Below the pieces are notes generated by a model. The model had not been told where the DNA came from, did not search any database, and saw only the letters and a program-made list of their open reading frames with translations. From Chlorocebus sabaeus (lineage: Eukaryota > Chordata > Mammalia > Primates > Cercopithecidae): a DNA stretch of 64,000 bases. Positions 46,546-57,299 of this stretch are shown piece by piece. Positions within the stretch are counted from its first letter, which is position 1. Each line of letters begins with the position of its first letter. The position numbers and the translations under genes were made by a program. The stretch lies in contig NC_132915.1 of the NCBI RefSeq assembly GCF_047675955.1, forward strand, positions 51,598,026 to 51,662,025, written 5' to 3'.

Positions 46546-47848
46546 AAACAGGACCCTGGGGACAAGATGGCTTACTAGACACAACCAGAAAGCACTGCCA
46601 CTATCAAGAGAAACCAATGTTTTAAGTAAACCAATGTATTGGACTGATCTTCAAAGAGAAAATGCCAAGAATGGATAAAGATGAGATGCAGACACTGAGG
46701 CTGAAGAGGGAAGAGGACCCTTTGTTGGGTACCCAAATGCTGAAGCTGCTTCCTTGCCCTAAATGGCTCCTTGGGAATGGGTGAGTTAAGGAACTGTGGG
46801 ACTCCCCATCTTTGCCATGGACCTCTGGGATCCTGGCTACAGCAAGTCCCATATCCCCCATGGACATTTAACTTGTCAGGAGGTTCTTCCTAGAGAGTAG
46901 ACAGAGAGGAGCTTTAGCAGTTGAGGAACCCATGGGTCTTTGTACACAGTGCATCTTTGGCTGATCATGGCCACAGGCGCCTATCCCTCAGAGCTCCCCA
47001 TCTCCCTATGAGAAGCTCTAGCTCATGCTGACCGACAGGGAAAGAGAAAGTGGGGCATTTCCCTGTGGGACTGGGGCACATCTGTTCAGCAGGCCTTCCT
47101 GCCTGCCAGCTCCTCCCAGGGTCCCTGTCTGGCTGCCCTGGAGGAGCATGTGCACAGCACAGCCTCTGCTATCCAGTTTGGCTGCTTTGCTCCACCCGTT
47201 CACTTTTCCAGCAAGCTGAGAACACTTTGGATTCCCTAGGGCACACAGAACCCGACTCCAAGGGTCCAGAGGTCAAAGTCACAAGCTGATCCTGGCACTT
47301 CATGGTTGCAGTGCACAGCTTGGGAGTGCCAAGCTGAGATTTGTGGCCAGCACTCAAGTGGGAGTGGAGTCTACACTCTCAGAAAACTGAGAGGGTGGAG
47401 ATGCATAAGTTCATGGGCTAGAGCAAGAGTAGGTTGTGCCTCCCTCTGCACGATTGACCTGGAAAGGGTGCAGCCTATCTCCCTACCATGGTCTCTGCCC
47501 ATGGAGCCCCATGGCCTGGAACACCTAACAGAAGAAATGCAGGTGCAGTGCCAGTGATCAGAGAGGGCTTCCACGAGGCCCAGGAATGGACCTGGTGAAG
47601 GAGTCATCTCTTTCCCTCTATCAATAACACAGCATGGCTGCAAGTGCAAGGAAATATAGAGGAACCCTGTGGCGATGAACCCTGTGTCTAAGAGCCTATC
47701 TACTGCCCATTACTCTTAAGCACCATCTACTGGATCACAGCCCAAACTATAATACAACACCAAAAATATTTTGATAACATGTTCCTTTTTGAAACCAAGG
47801 CCAATAATACAGATGCGAAAGAATCAGCAAGAACTCTGGCAATTTAAT
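46546..47848 (+). mobile_element. L1 5'UTR (older L1PA/L1PB type), start-complete
   Basis: Begins at a proper L1 5' end ('ggggacaagatggcttacta') and runs about 1.3 kb through the GC-rich 5'UTR ('ccttgggaatgggtgagtta', 'ccagcaagctgagaacactt', 'gtggccagcactcaagtggg', 'aatcagcaagaactctggca'). It stops where 5S rRNA sequence begins, before any ORF1. This region normally holds the internal sense promoter and an antisense promoter; whether this copy acts is unknown. Short open frames here are 5'UTR shadows. Confidence 0.92.
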
Positions 47849-47893
47849 GTCTATGACTATATCACCTGAAATGTGCCTGATCTCATCTGATTG
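47849..47893 (+). pseudogene. RNA5SP: 5S rRNA 5' fragment joined to L1
   Basis: 'gtctatgactatatcacctg' followed by 'tgcctgatctcatctgatt' follows 5S rRNA from its first nucleotide to about nucleotide 45, perhaps 57 (to about 47905). Most differences are C-to-T or G-to-A at CpG sites of 5S, as in an old neutral copy. It lacks the internal promoter boxes of 5S genes, which lie further 3'. The abrupt start at 5S nucleotide 1 and the fusion at its 3' side into L1 ORF2 match template-switch chimeras made by L1 reverse transcriptase. The symbol is a generic pseudogene label. Confidence 0.8.
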
Positions 47894-47953
47894 AGTTTTA
47901 AAGTTTCAAAATTTATATGGAATCAAACAAGAGGTGGAATAGCCAAAGCAATT

Positions 47954-48245
47954 TTTTTTTTTTTTTTTTAGGAGTCTCGCTCTGTCGCCCAGGCTGGAGT
48001 GCCGTGGCACGATCTCGGCTCACTGCAAGCTCCGCCTCCCGGGTTCACGCCATTCTCCTGCCTCAGCCTCCCGAGTAGCTGGGACTACAGGCGCCCGCCA
48101 CCACGCCCGGCTAATTTTTTTGTATTTTTAGTAGAGACGGGTTTCACCGTGTTAGCCAGGATGGTCTCAATCTCCTGACCTGTGATCTGCCCACCTCGGC
48201 CTCCCATAGTGCTGAGATTACAGGCGTGAGCCACTGCGTCTGGCC
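47954..48245 (-). mobile_element. AluY, youngest-looking Alu in the window
   Basis: Reverse full-length AluY with many intact CpGs ('gcccgccaccacgcccggct', 'gttcacgccattctcctgcc'), a T-run of 19, and an exact 18-bp target duplication GGAATAGCCAAAGCAATT at 47936-47953 and 48246-48263. Removing it restores uninterrupted L1 ORF2. Confidence 0.98.
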
Positions 48246-48588
48246 GGAATAGCCAAAGCAATTCTCAGCAAAAAGAAAAAAGCCAGAGTTGTCAAACTAT
48301 ACAGTTTCAGATAATACCATAAGGCTACAGAGCCAAAACATCATGGTTCTTGTACAAAAACAGACACATAGACCAATGGAACATAATAAAAAACTCAGAA
48401 ATAAAGCCACACACCTATAATAATCTGATATTTGACAAAGATGACAAAAACAAGCAATGGGGAAAGCACTCCCTAGTCAGTAAATGGTACAGATATAATT
48501 GGCTAACCATATGCTGAAAAACGAAACTGTACCCTTACCTTTCACCATATCCAAAAATTAATTCAAGATGAATTTAATATTTAAATGT

Positions 48589-48845
48589 GTCTAGTCATGG
48601 TGGCTCATGCCCGTACTCCCCGCACCCAAGTTTACGAGTTCGATACCAGCCTGAGCAATATAGGGAGACCTCATCTCTCTATATAAAAAAAGTTTGCTGG
48701 GCATGGTGCAGTGTGCCTGTTGTCCCAGCTACTCGGGAGGCTGTTGGAAGATCACTTGAGCCCAGGAATTCAAGGCTGCTGTGAGCTGATTGTACCATCA
48801 CACTTTCAGCCTGGGCAACAGAGTGAGACTCTCTCTCTTTCTCTC

Positions 48846-48923
<78 letters not shown>
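48589..48923 (+). mobile_element. Old Alu with a (CT)n(TA)n tail
   Basis: Diverged Alu (gtctagtcatggtggctcat ... cagcctgggcaacagagtga), shortened in the left arm. The A-tail is replaced by a CT then TA microsatellite. Exact 10-bp target duplication atttaaatgt at 48579-48588 and 48924-48933. Confidence 0.93.
48829..48922 (+). repeat. Compound (CT)n(TA)n microsatellite
   Basis: 48829-48886 mostly CT with two interruptions, then 48887-48922 pure AT/TA. Likely unstable in length. Confidence 0.97.
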
Positions 48924-48925
<2 letters not shown>

Positions 48926-50082
48926 TTAAATGTAAGACTTCAGATTATTAAAATTCTAGGAGAAAACTTAGGAAATACCCTTCTTGACATAACCTTGGCA
49001 AAGAATTTTTGACTAAGTTTCCAAAACCAATTGCAACAAAAACAAGAATTGACAAGTGGACCTAATAAAACTAAAGAGATTCTGCACAGCAAAAGAAACT
49101 ATCAACAGAGTAAACTGATAACCCAAAGAATGGAAGAAAATATTTGTAAATGATGTATCTAACAAAGGTCTAATATCCAGCATCTATAACTTAAACATAT
49201 CAACAGCCCCCCCCCCAAAAAAAATCCCATTAAAAATGGGCAAAGGACATGAATGGACACTTCCTCAAAGAAGCCATACAAGTGGCTAACAAACATATGA
49301 AAGAATACTAATTATCACTTATCATCACAGAAGTGCAAACTAAAACCACAATGAAAAACCATCACACACCAGTCAGAGTGGCTACTACTAAAACATCAAA
49401 ACAATAGATGCTGGTGAGGCTGTAGAGAAGAGGGAATACTTACACACTATTGGCGGGAAAATAAATAGTTCAGCCACTGTGGAAAACAATTTGAACATTT
49501 CTCAAGGAACTTGCAACAGAGCTACCATTTGACCTGGGAACCCTATTACTTGGTATGTACCCAAGGGAAAATACATCATTCCGTGAAAAAGACTTATACA
49601 TTCACTTATACACCCACGTATACATTCATCACTGTGTAGCAAAGACATGGAATCAACCTAGGCGCCCATCCATAGTGGACTGGATAAAGAGAATATGGTA
49701 CATATACACCATGGAATACTATGCAGCCGTTAAAAAGAGCTAAATCATGTCCTTTGCAGTAACATGGATGCAGCTGGAGGCCATAGTCCTAAGCACATTT
49801 ATGCAGGAATAAAACATCAAATGTTCTCATTTGCAAGTAGGAGCTAAAAATTAAATACATATGGATATAAAGATGGGAACAATAGACACTGCTGATTAGA
49901 TGGGAGAGGGAAGGAGAGGAGCATACGTAGAAAAACTACCTAGGTACTATGCTTACTACCTGGGTGACAGGATCTGTGCCCCAAACCTTAGCGTCATGCA
50001 ATATACTCAAGTAACAAACCTGCACATGCTGCCCCTCAATCTAAAATAAAAGTTAAAAAAAAAAAAACAAAAAAAAAACATG

Positions 50083-50420
50083 AAACAGACACCAGATACA
50101 AAGGCTACATATTCTAAAAAAGGTCCCTAACCCATAGGGACCTTAACGAGATAATTTATTGGCAGAAGTTAGGGATGGGAGTAGGGGGTTGACTGGAAAG
50201 AGCCATAACGGAATTTTTTAGGTGACCAAAATGTTCTATATTTGGATTTTGGTAGTGATTCCAGGACTATATACATTAGTCAAAACGTATTGAATTGTAC
50301 TCTAATTAAGGGTGCATTTTACGTTATCTTTATTTGTGAGAAGTTAACAGCTCACTTAAATGCAGGGAAGAGAATGATCAGATATTTTGATGTATTTTTT
50401 ATACCTTAATAAGTTTGACA
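50083..50420 (+). mobile_element. Ancient L1M 3' end (right part of the split element)
   Basis: 'caaaggctacatattctaaa', 'gttagggatgggagtagggg', 'ccaaaatgttctatatttgg', 'cgtattgaattgtactctaa', 'taccttaataagtttgacaa': L1M 3'UTR that completes the element left at 46545. Confidence 0.85.
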
Positions 50421-50446
50421 AACAAAGTAAATATCAAGAAGGTGCT

Positions 50447-50785
50447 GGCCAGGTATGGAGGCTCACACCTATAATCCCAGCACTTCAGGAGGCCAAGGCA
50501 GGCAGATCACCTGAGGTCAAGAGTTCGAGACCAGGCTGACCAAAATGGAGAAACCCCGTCTCTACTAAAACTACAAAATTAGCCAGGCGTGATGGCGCAT
50601 GCCTGTAATCCCAGCTACTCGGAAGACTGAGGCAAGAGAATTGTCTGAACCCAAGAGGCGGAGGTTGCAATGCGACAAGATTGTGCCATTGCACTCCAGC
50701 CTGGGCAACAAGTGTGAAACTCCATCTCAAAAAAAAAAAAAAAAAAAAAAAAAAGAAGGAGAAGGAAAAGGAGAAAAGGAGAAGA
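50447..50785 (+). mobile_element. AluS
   Basis: Full-length Alu (ggccaggtatggaggctcac ... aagtgtgaaactccatctc) with an A-tail of 27 (50729-50755) passing into a GA-rich stretch. The minus frame at 50485-50862 and the plus frame at 50599-50880 are Alu frames. Confidence 0.96.
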
Positions 50786-52414
50786 AACCACTTTTTCTTC
50801 TTACTTGTTGTAATATAATCATAAATATTCACTTCAATGTCCCAAGTCATTTTCTGATGCATAGTCGGGGGACTGCATGACTTGTATAGTGTTGTACCCT
50901 CATATCATCATTTACCAGGTTTATATGATTTGGGAGGGAGGTTGCCAACATAAGACCAACAACTGAAGGAGGTGCCAAACTGTGAGAAGCACAAAAAATG
51001 CCACACCTTGTATATTTCATGTCCAAAAGCCCCGTTCAGGGGGATGGTACCACAAAGGTAAGCACAGGAGACAGTCTCCAGTCCAACTGGAAGAAGTACT
51101 GAATGTCAAGCAGTGTCTTGGTTCTTTCTCCAACAGCCTGATATCCTGGAGGAAGGGAGATGCCATATCTGAGGGTTTTTACTTCCTGGGCTGCAGAGAG
51201 AAATGTATTATAATTTTTTCCCAAGGCACCTAGAGTTAGGAAAGCTAGCTCTGCCCCAGTGCAGACAGATGCAATTCCAGTCATATTGCCTAGTCCACAC
51301 ATCTGTAGAATGCAATAAATAAGTAACCAATTGTGTCATGATTAGCCTGAATTTGTTAAAAGAATGTTTCTATATACTCTTTAAAATTTTCCACTGTGCA
51401 AATGTCCCCCAAAATGGCACAGAAGACAACTTATATATTTTCTGGCTCTCTGAAGAAACTAGTAAGTCTCAAGCAAGTCTTCATCATCTCTCTCTCAAGT
51501 ATAATAATTTCAATTCAACGATTACCTATTGAGCCCTTATAATGTTCCAGACTATAGCAAGTAAAGGGCTAGTGTTCAAAAAAAATAAAAGACGTGGGTC
51601 TATATCCTCAAGAAGCTCACAGTTATTAATATTTCTTAAAGGAAATCAGATAATTTGATGTTTTCTATGTTTATGATCATATATGGGACAAAATTTTGTT
51701 TTGCCTCTATTCCTTTGTTTTCTCTTGTACTTACGGATAAGAGAACAGAGACCACAAACATTTTTCCCATCCCATCTTTGATCCCCTTCCTTAACTTTCC
51801 TAGATTTTGTTTCTATTTTTCAACAAAATATTAACAACTTACAGACTATATTCCATGTGTCAGTATTCATCGAATATAACCTTATTCCATGTCTTCACAT
51901 TTCTGCTGAGGAAAGGTAATTTATATCTAATTCCCATAGGTGGAAGTACTGGAATGAAGTCTTTCAAAGTATCTATTCACTCATTAGAAACACGAGTAAC
52001 TGTTCTTGTTAAATTGGTGAGACTCTGATATCTTTTGGGCAATGCATTTTAGGGGGCAGAGTTAGTTCATTGAAAGACAATATAGATTAGAGGCTCTATT
52101 TCTTATCTCTGACTTTATTAGCTCTATTTGCCCTGATGAGGTAGGCACTTCTACTTCAACCAATTACATGCTAAGTCCTCTAGATCTGGGCCCTCTATTT
52201 TGGAAAAGCACTATTCTCCATAATCTCTTCCAGAATCTGGAAAAGCATGTTAGCTCATACTTGCCCTACAGCCTAATTCTCTTCAATTCAAGAAGTGATG
52301 ATGCATTCACTAAACTTAGCTCTTTCGGGGGGGGGGCTTGTGTTTTGAGGATAATTGTCCCAAAATTATTAAAATAAACACTCTTCCTTTATTTGATTCC
52401 TTGTTACTTTTGTT
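50786..52414. other. Long single-copy block
   Basis: No gene or firm repeat. 51515-51640 ('acctattgagcccttataat ... aagaagctcacagttatt') resembles the unresolved repeat that follows. A run of 10 G lies at 52327-52336. Confidence 0.5.
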
Positions 52415-52825
52415 TTTATTTGATTCATTCAGCAAACATTTATTGAACATCTATTATGTGCTAAGTGCTGAAAATATAATGGTGAATGAGAAAGCTTTTA
52501 TGAAACATTAAAAAATTTAAAACCCCAAGAATATAAAAATATAATAGGGTCATGTGATAGAGATCGGCTGTAGAGCTCTTTAAATTGCATACATAGGGAA
52601 GCCCTTTCTAAGAAGTGATGTTTAAGCTGCATCTTAAATGATGCGGTTTAATGTGAGGGAGCAACTAAATATGAAGGAAACACATAAGGGAAGATCTGGA
52701 GAGTGACACTGGTGGAGAAAACAGCCTGTATAGAAGCCCAGGAGCTTAATATAGCAGAAGGGAGACAAGTTTGAGTGGGTAGCTGAGGGAAGAGGTAAGA
52801 GATAAAGGGCATCCTCTAAAGTAAT
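52415..52825 (+). mobile_element. Ancient interspersed repeat, class unresolved
   Basis: Opens 'tgattcattcagcaaacatt', 'attgaacatctattatgtgc', continues 'gaagccctttctaagaagtg', 'atgtttaagctgcatcttaa', 'gatctggagagtgacactgg'. This block order recurs widely in mammalian genomes, but I cannot name the family with confidence. Confidence 0.55.
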
Positions 52826-54089
52826 TTGTAGTAGCACTGCTGACTCCCCTTTTTGTTTCCCTCCTGTACTTATTTTCTATTAATGCCCTCCACAACTGAT
52901 TTCTTTCTCCTGAGCCTCAATTTTTTCACATTGTATTATAGAACTCCCTGATATAACTAATTTTTATAGAATGTAACCTTTGCACGTAAAGTCAGAATGA
53001 GTCACATTTTTCTTCCCTGAAAGGTTTTTAACTAGAATGTAATAATTTGTATTTTTTGAATTCTGTATTTATTTTCATCTGTATCACTGAATCAAAAATT
53101 ATTATTCCTTATATTTGAACCCAAAATATTCTTTATTTTCACAAAGGAGCTTTAAAACAGTGACACATCTTAAAAGATGGATGGGTTATTTTATGAAACT
53201 CATGCTCTTTCTTCTACTTCCTATTAAACAAAATATTATGAGCTTTCTTTCTTTCTTTTTGTCTGTCTTTAGGTTTCTCTGGGTTTTATTTTTGTTCTTT
53301 CAATAGCCATTCTTCTCGGCAATCACTCCATTATACAATTGCAGCAAGTTACCCTTAGCACACTTACAGCATTTACAGAATAAATGGTTCTTTATGCAAT
53401 TCTTTCCCGAGAGAAAACTAATCCTTGTGTATGGAAGTGGGATTCCTCAGTTAAATATATTTTTGACATTGCCAGGTACCTAAACAGACAGTTGTTTCAC
53501 CACTGAAAATGGTCTGAGTGAAATGCCTAAGCATTCACAGTAGTCTGAAGAGAAAGTAAGAGGCATCTGTCAGGATCCTCCAAACAGTTCAACTTCCTAA
53601 TCAGACCATCTGAATTCCTGAGTGAAAGATGAGAAAAAAACCTTGCCTACCCATAAGCCAGTCATTCATCAGTAATAAAGCAGATGTTTAAACAAGACAC
53701 ACTTAACCATGTCTGTCAGTCTGTCATTTAGTGAAGGGGTGGAGGTGCAGTGGGAAGGAAGAACAGATGAGGGAGAGGAAGTAAAGAGTCCTGTTAGACA
53801 TGAGTGCTTGAGCAATTGATGTGCAGAAATAGAGGCTGAGACTTAACGATGTGGCAGCCTGAGACATTGTTGCAGTCTGAGACAGTAGCTGTTAACTTAT
53901 TGATTTTGAAAGATGTCTAGAGAAAAAGACTAGGTCAGTGCTAGTTAAGCAGACAGAGAGAACCCATTTTATACTATCTTTTATATTCATTACTTTGGTG
54001 GGCACTAAGCACATTTGGTCTGGTTATATATATAAGCTTTTGTGGGTCATATCCAGAGAAGAATTTTTATAAGAAGCTATTGTTTGTTT
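52826..54089. other. Single-copy sequence
   Basis: No gene or transposon recognised. Minor simple repeats: (TTTC)n at 53244-53260. Confidence 0.5.
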
Positions 54090-54105
54090 GTTTGTTGTTT
54101 TGTAG
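54077..54105 (+). repeat. (GTTT)n short simple repeat
   Basis: 'ttgtttgtttgtttgttgtt'; about five units. Confidence 0.8.
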
Positions 54106-54290
54106 TGGAAATTGTGTGTTTGGTGTTTGGTACTGGGCAAACAACTCAGTATTTCTAAAGTCTCATTTCCACATCTATAAAATGGTGACAATAATACATA
54201 CCTTATTGTAAGAACTAGAAATGACACGTGTAAATGCATAAGAAATATAGCATTCATTAGTGTTGCTGGTGCATCTTCTTGGTAGTTGGG
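54106..54290 (+). mobile_element. MIR SINE
   Basis: 'tactgggcaaacaactcagt', 'agtctcatttccacatctat', 'acacgtgtaaatgcataaga' in MIR order. Confidence 0.8.
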
Positions 54291-55544
54291 ATTGTTACTA
54301 ATAACATATTTTGGGGTTAGTGTAGGAGCATGAGACTCCAAGGAGAATGCTTCATGGAAATATAATAGGAATATCTGGGATCCTGGGAATTATACTAAAC
54401 CTTATGTCTTTGGGATAAGAGACTGTTATAAAACATCACTGACCACTGAACTGTCTACTAATGTTACATTTGCATTTGGTAATGTCTAAGCAATGTGGTA
54501 GGCTGCCTTTCAGTCCATTTTACCACGGGGATGCTCAGGGAGGAGAGTTAATGTGCAGACTCCTGTTTCTGCACACATGAATGTTTTATAAATTGATGAA
54601 CGTGCATGGAGAGGGGGCTACATCTGCCCATATGCAGGCATCTGTTCTGTGAAAATCACTTACTTGCCCATGAGGAATTTCAAATAAAAACCAAAGTAAT
54701 AGAACAATTTTCAGCTATATTATCATATTTAAAATCAAGCTTTTAAAATCTGCAGTCAGTGTAGCCATAGAGGATCCATAGGAGGGCTTCAGAGGGTCCT
54801 TGAAACTCACTGAAACGATATGCAAAATTTTATATGCATATTTTGGTGCCTAATTTTCATAATTTCTATTTTCAAAAATGTTTCTGATTATAAAAAGTTA
54901 AAATTCCCCATTTTATGTTATAGAATTCAGTAAGATAAAAACTGACTGACCTCAATAAGGTTTGGATGTCTGATGTTTAGTAGACAGGTGCTCTCCTCCA
55001 ATTGGATCTATTTTTATTCTTTGAATCACCATAACCAGCAAATCAGTATCAGTAAACTAGTTGTAAAATATCAAGTTGGAATTTTCCCTATAGTTTCCAT
55101 CTAGTACTTTTTTTTTTTTTTTTTTTTTTTCAGAATCCCTTACTGTTTGGCTCCTCTTTGATTACAAAAATTTTAACATTGAATTATCATCAGTTTTCAG
55201 ATACTGGAAGAAACTGACTGGAGCTGAGTCATATAAGAACAAATGGAATAAAAAGCTAGCCAGTTGAAAAGGCCTCTGTAGAGTTTTGTGGGAATTTATG
55301 AAAAAAATCTGTTGCATTAGGCATAAAAATAGTTTGAGGGCTGATGAAATAAAGGCTGACTCACAAAAGTTCCTGCAAGGCAAATTGTATGTCGTTTATT
55401 ACTCTTGAACAAGCAAAAAAGTTAATTCTTACATTGTGATTTTGGCAAAGAATATCTCTTTAAGAATTTAGTCACTAAGTGTAGAAATTTGCATTTTTTA
55501 GCCTTAAGAGAAAGTAATAGAAAGTAATAGAAGATACATATTAA
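54291..55544. other. Single-copy sequence with a T-run
   Basis: Nothing recognised except about 24 T at 55108-55131, with no retroelement body next to it. Confidence 0.5.
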
Positions 55545-55690
55545 ATTATCTTTTTTAATCTTCACAAATATATACTGAAGAAAATACCATTTTTTCCCTA
55601 TTTTAAAGTTGATAACTGAATAGATTAGGCAACTTGACAGAAGTTCCATCATAAATAATGAAGCCAGGATGAAACTCAGTTGTCTCATTG
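55545..55690 (-). mobile_element. MIR SINE, antisense
   Basis: 'taatcttcacaaatatatac', 'ccctattttaaagttgataa', 'gattaggcaacttgacagaa', 'aagccaggatgaaactcagt' in reverse MIR order. Confidence 0.85.
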
Positions 55691-56280
55691 TAATATTGAA
55701 AAAGAAGGGAGTGTAAAACCTCAAACCATATCAGTAGCTAAGGGACATGGTGTAATTACATTGATGATTAATATCAATAATGCCATTACTAAGTATTACA
55801 CTAGTCAATGGATAAAGTATTACTGCTGCATGATAGCGGCAAAAGTAATAAAACTGTCAAGAGATAAGATATTCAAAGCAAAAAGTCATTCACAACTCTG
55901 TACCTATGTTTAGAGCCTTTCTCACCTCTCACAGTGGATACTATATTTATTATTTTTAATTTCTTTCCTAAATTTCAGCATGGTATTATTTAACTTTAAG
56001 CTGAACTAACATTGTTTTTATAAAGTACATTGTAACAATTGTACTGGTAGCTGCAATAAAATTGTCACATCATTCTAATTGTTCATTTTGCCTGGGAGAT
56101 GTACTCTGAAGTATGTGGAAACAACTGGTATCACAAAATAAGAGTCACATACATCATGAAATACAAAGATAATGAAATATCATATTGTTCCATTACAGAA
56201 AAAAGGAGAAACTTTTATCTTTTGTGACTGGTATAAGGAAAATGGACATTTTTCATAAACAAAACCTAGTGATTTTTGTT
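55691..56280. other. Single-copy sequence, nothing recognised
   Basis: AT-rich; no signature. Confidence 0.5.
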
Positions 56281-56572
56281 TCTTTTGTTTTTTTTTTTTT
56301 TTCTTAAAAAAGCCCAGGCTGGAATGCAGTGGTGTGATCTTGGCTCACTGCAGTCTCATTAGCTGGGACTCAAGTAATCCTCCTCCCTCAGCCTCCCAAG
56401 CAGCTTGGGGCTAAAGGTACACACCACCACACCAGGCTAATTTTTGTATTTTTATAGAGACAAAGTTTTGCTGTATTGACCAGGCTGGACTCACACTCCT
56501 AGCCTCAGGTGATCCATGTGCCTCAGCCTCCCAAAGTGCTGGGATTACAGGCATGGGTCATGATGCTCAGCC
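56281..56572 (-). mobile_element. AluJ, antisense
   Basis: Old reverse Alu with T-rich head, 'cccaggctggaatgcagtgg', 'ctgggattacaggcatgggt'; the right arm is rearranged near 56362-56375. Short target duplication cctagtga at 56265-56272 and 56573-56580. Confidence 0.93.
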
Positions 56573-56580
56573 CCTAGTGA

Positions 56581-57299
56581 AGTTTTAATGAATACTAGTG
56601 TATTTTTTATGGAACCAAACTGTTGATTCAGAAGAATGTCTTAAAGTATTATTAAATATGAAGAAAATAATATATATGTAGACTATAATCAATAAAGCAT
56701 AATTGAACATGTTAATAAATATTTTAATATCAATATCTACTTAATTTATTCTTTAATATATTCATTCATTACTCAACATACATTTAATGAGTACATACTT
56801 ATATCAGAACCTGTGTTCAATGTCATAAATAATTGAAGAATGAAATAGAGGAGATCCTTGAAAGGGCTTATAGTTTCTCCCAGTCACAGGAATATAGTCT
56901 ATAAATGAGAAATTTTTTTACATGATAGTATGAAATGATGTGACCACAGAATCACAGTTGTATAGCTCCTGGGCTTTTGATGGAAACTGGGTATGTTGAA
57001 AATTATGTGATGTTACCATATTGTTGACGACCTAATCTATCCATATCTCATGTGATGCTTTCACATCGTCCCAACAAATGATTACAGCACTTCTTTCTTC
57101 CTTTTTCTTCGATCTAATGATATGGTAGCATTTATGGTCAGGACTAAAACTATGAACAAAAAGTATTTTGTGATGTTTTGCCTAAACCATTCCTGATTTT
57201 TCAAGAATGCCCCAAACTTTTTAAAGAAATAAAACCAATGAACACATTTTTTAAAAATTTGCTTGTTTTCTTTGAATGTTGACATTGTTAACTATGTTC
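56581..57299. other. Single-copy AT-rich sequence
   Basis: 56755-56885 ('ttcattcattactcaacata ... tagtttctcccag') may belong to the same unresolved repeat as 52415-52825. Otherwise nothing. Confidence 0.45.

Larger units (their letters stand above)
47905..50082 (+). mobile_element. L1 (older L1PA/L1PB) ORF2 3' half and 3'UTR, with two nested Alus
   Basis: ORF2 sequence starts at 'caaaatttatatggaatcaa' (downstream of the RT active site) and runs to the 3'UTR ('gggaacaatagacactgctg', 'ctacctgggtgacaggatct') and an A-rich tail at 50056-50081. It is split by AluY at 47954-48245 and by an older Alu at 48589-48923. Multiple stops. After the tail, ancient L1M 3' sequence resumes, so this younger composite was inserted into the L1M. 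Confidence 0.92.

Noticed and set aside
46900..47700. GC-rich block as a CpG island or gene promoter
   Set aside because: It is the GC-rich L1 5'UTR; CpGs are mostly decayed and no cellular gene follows.
47849..47905. Functional 5S rRNA gene
   Set aside because: Only the first 45-57 nucleotides are present, and the internal promoter elements of 5S genes lie further 3' and are missing.
50855..50882. U1 snRNA-like string 'gggggactgcatgac'
   Set aside because: Only about 14 bases match the U1 3' region and the rest of U1 is absent; likely chance.
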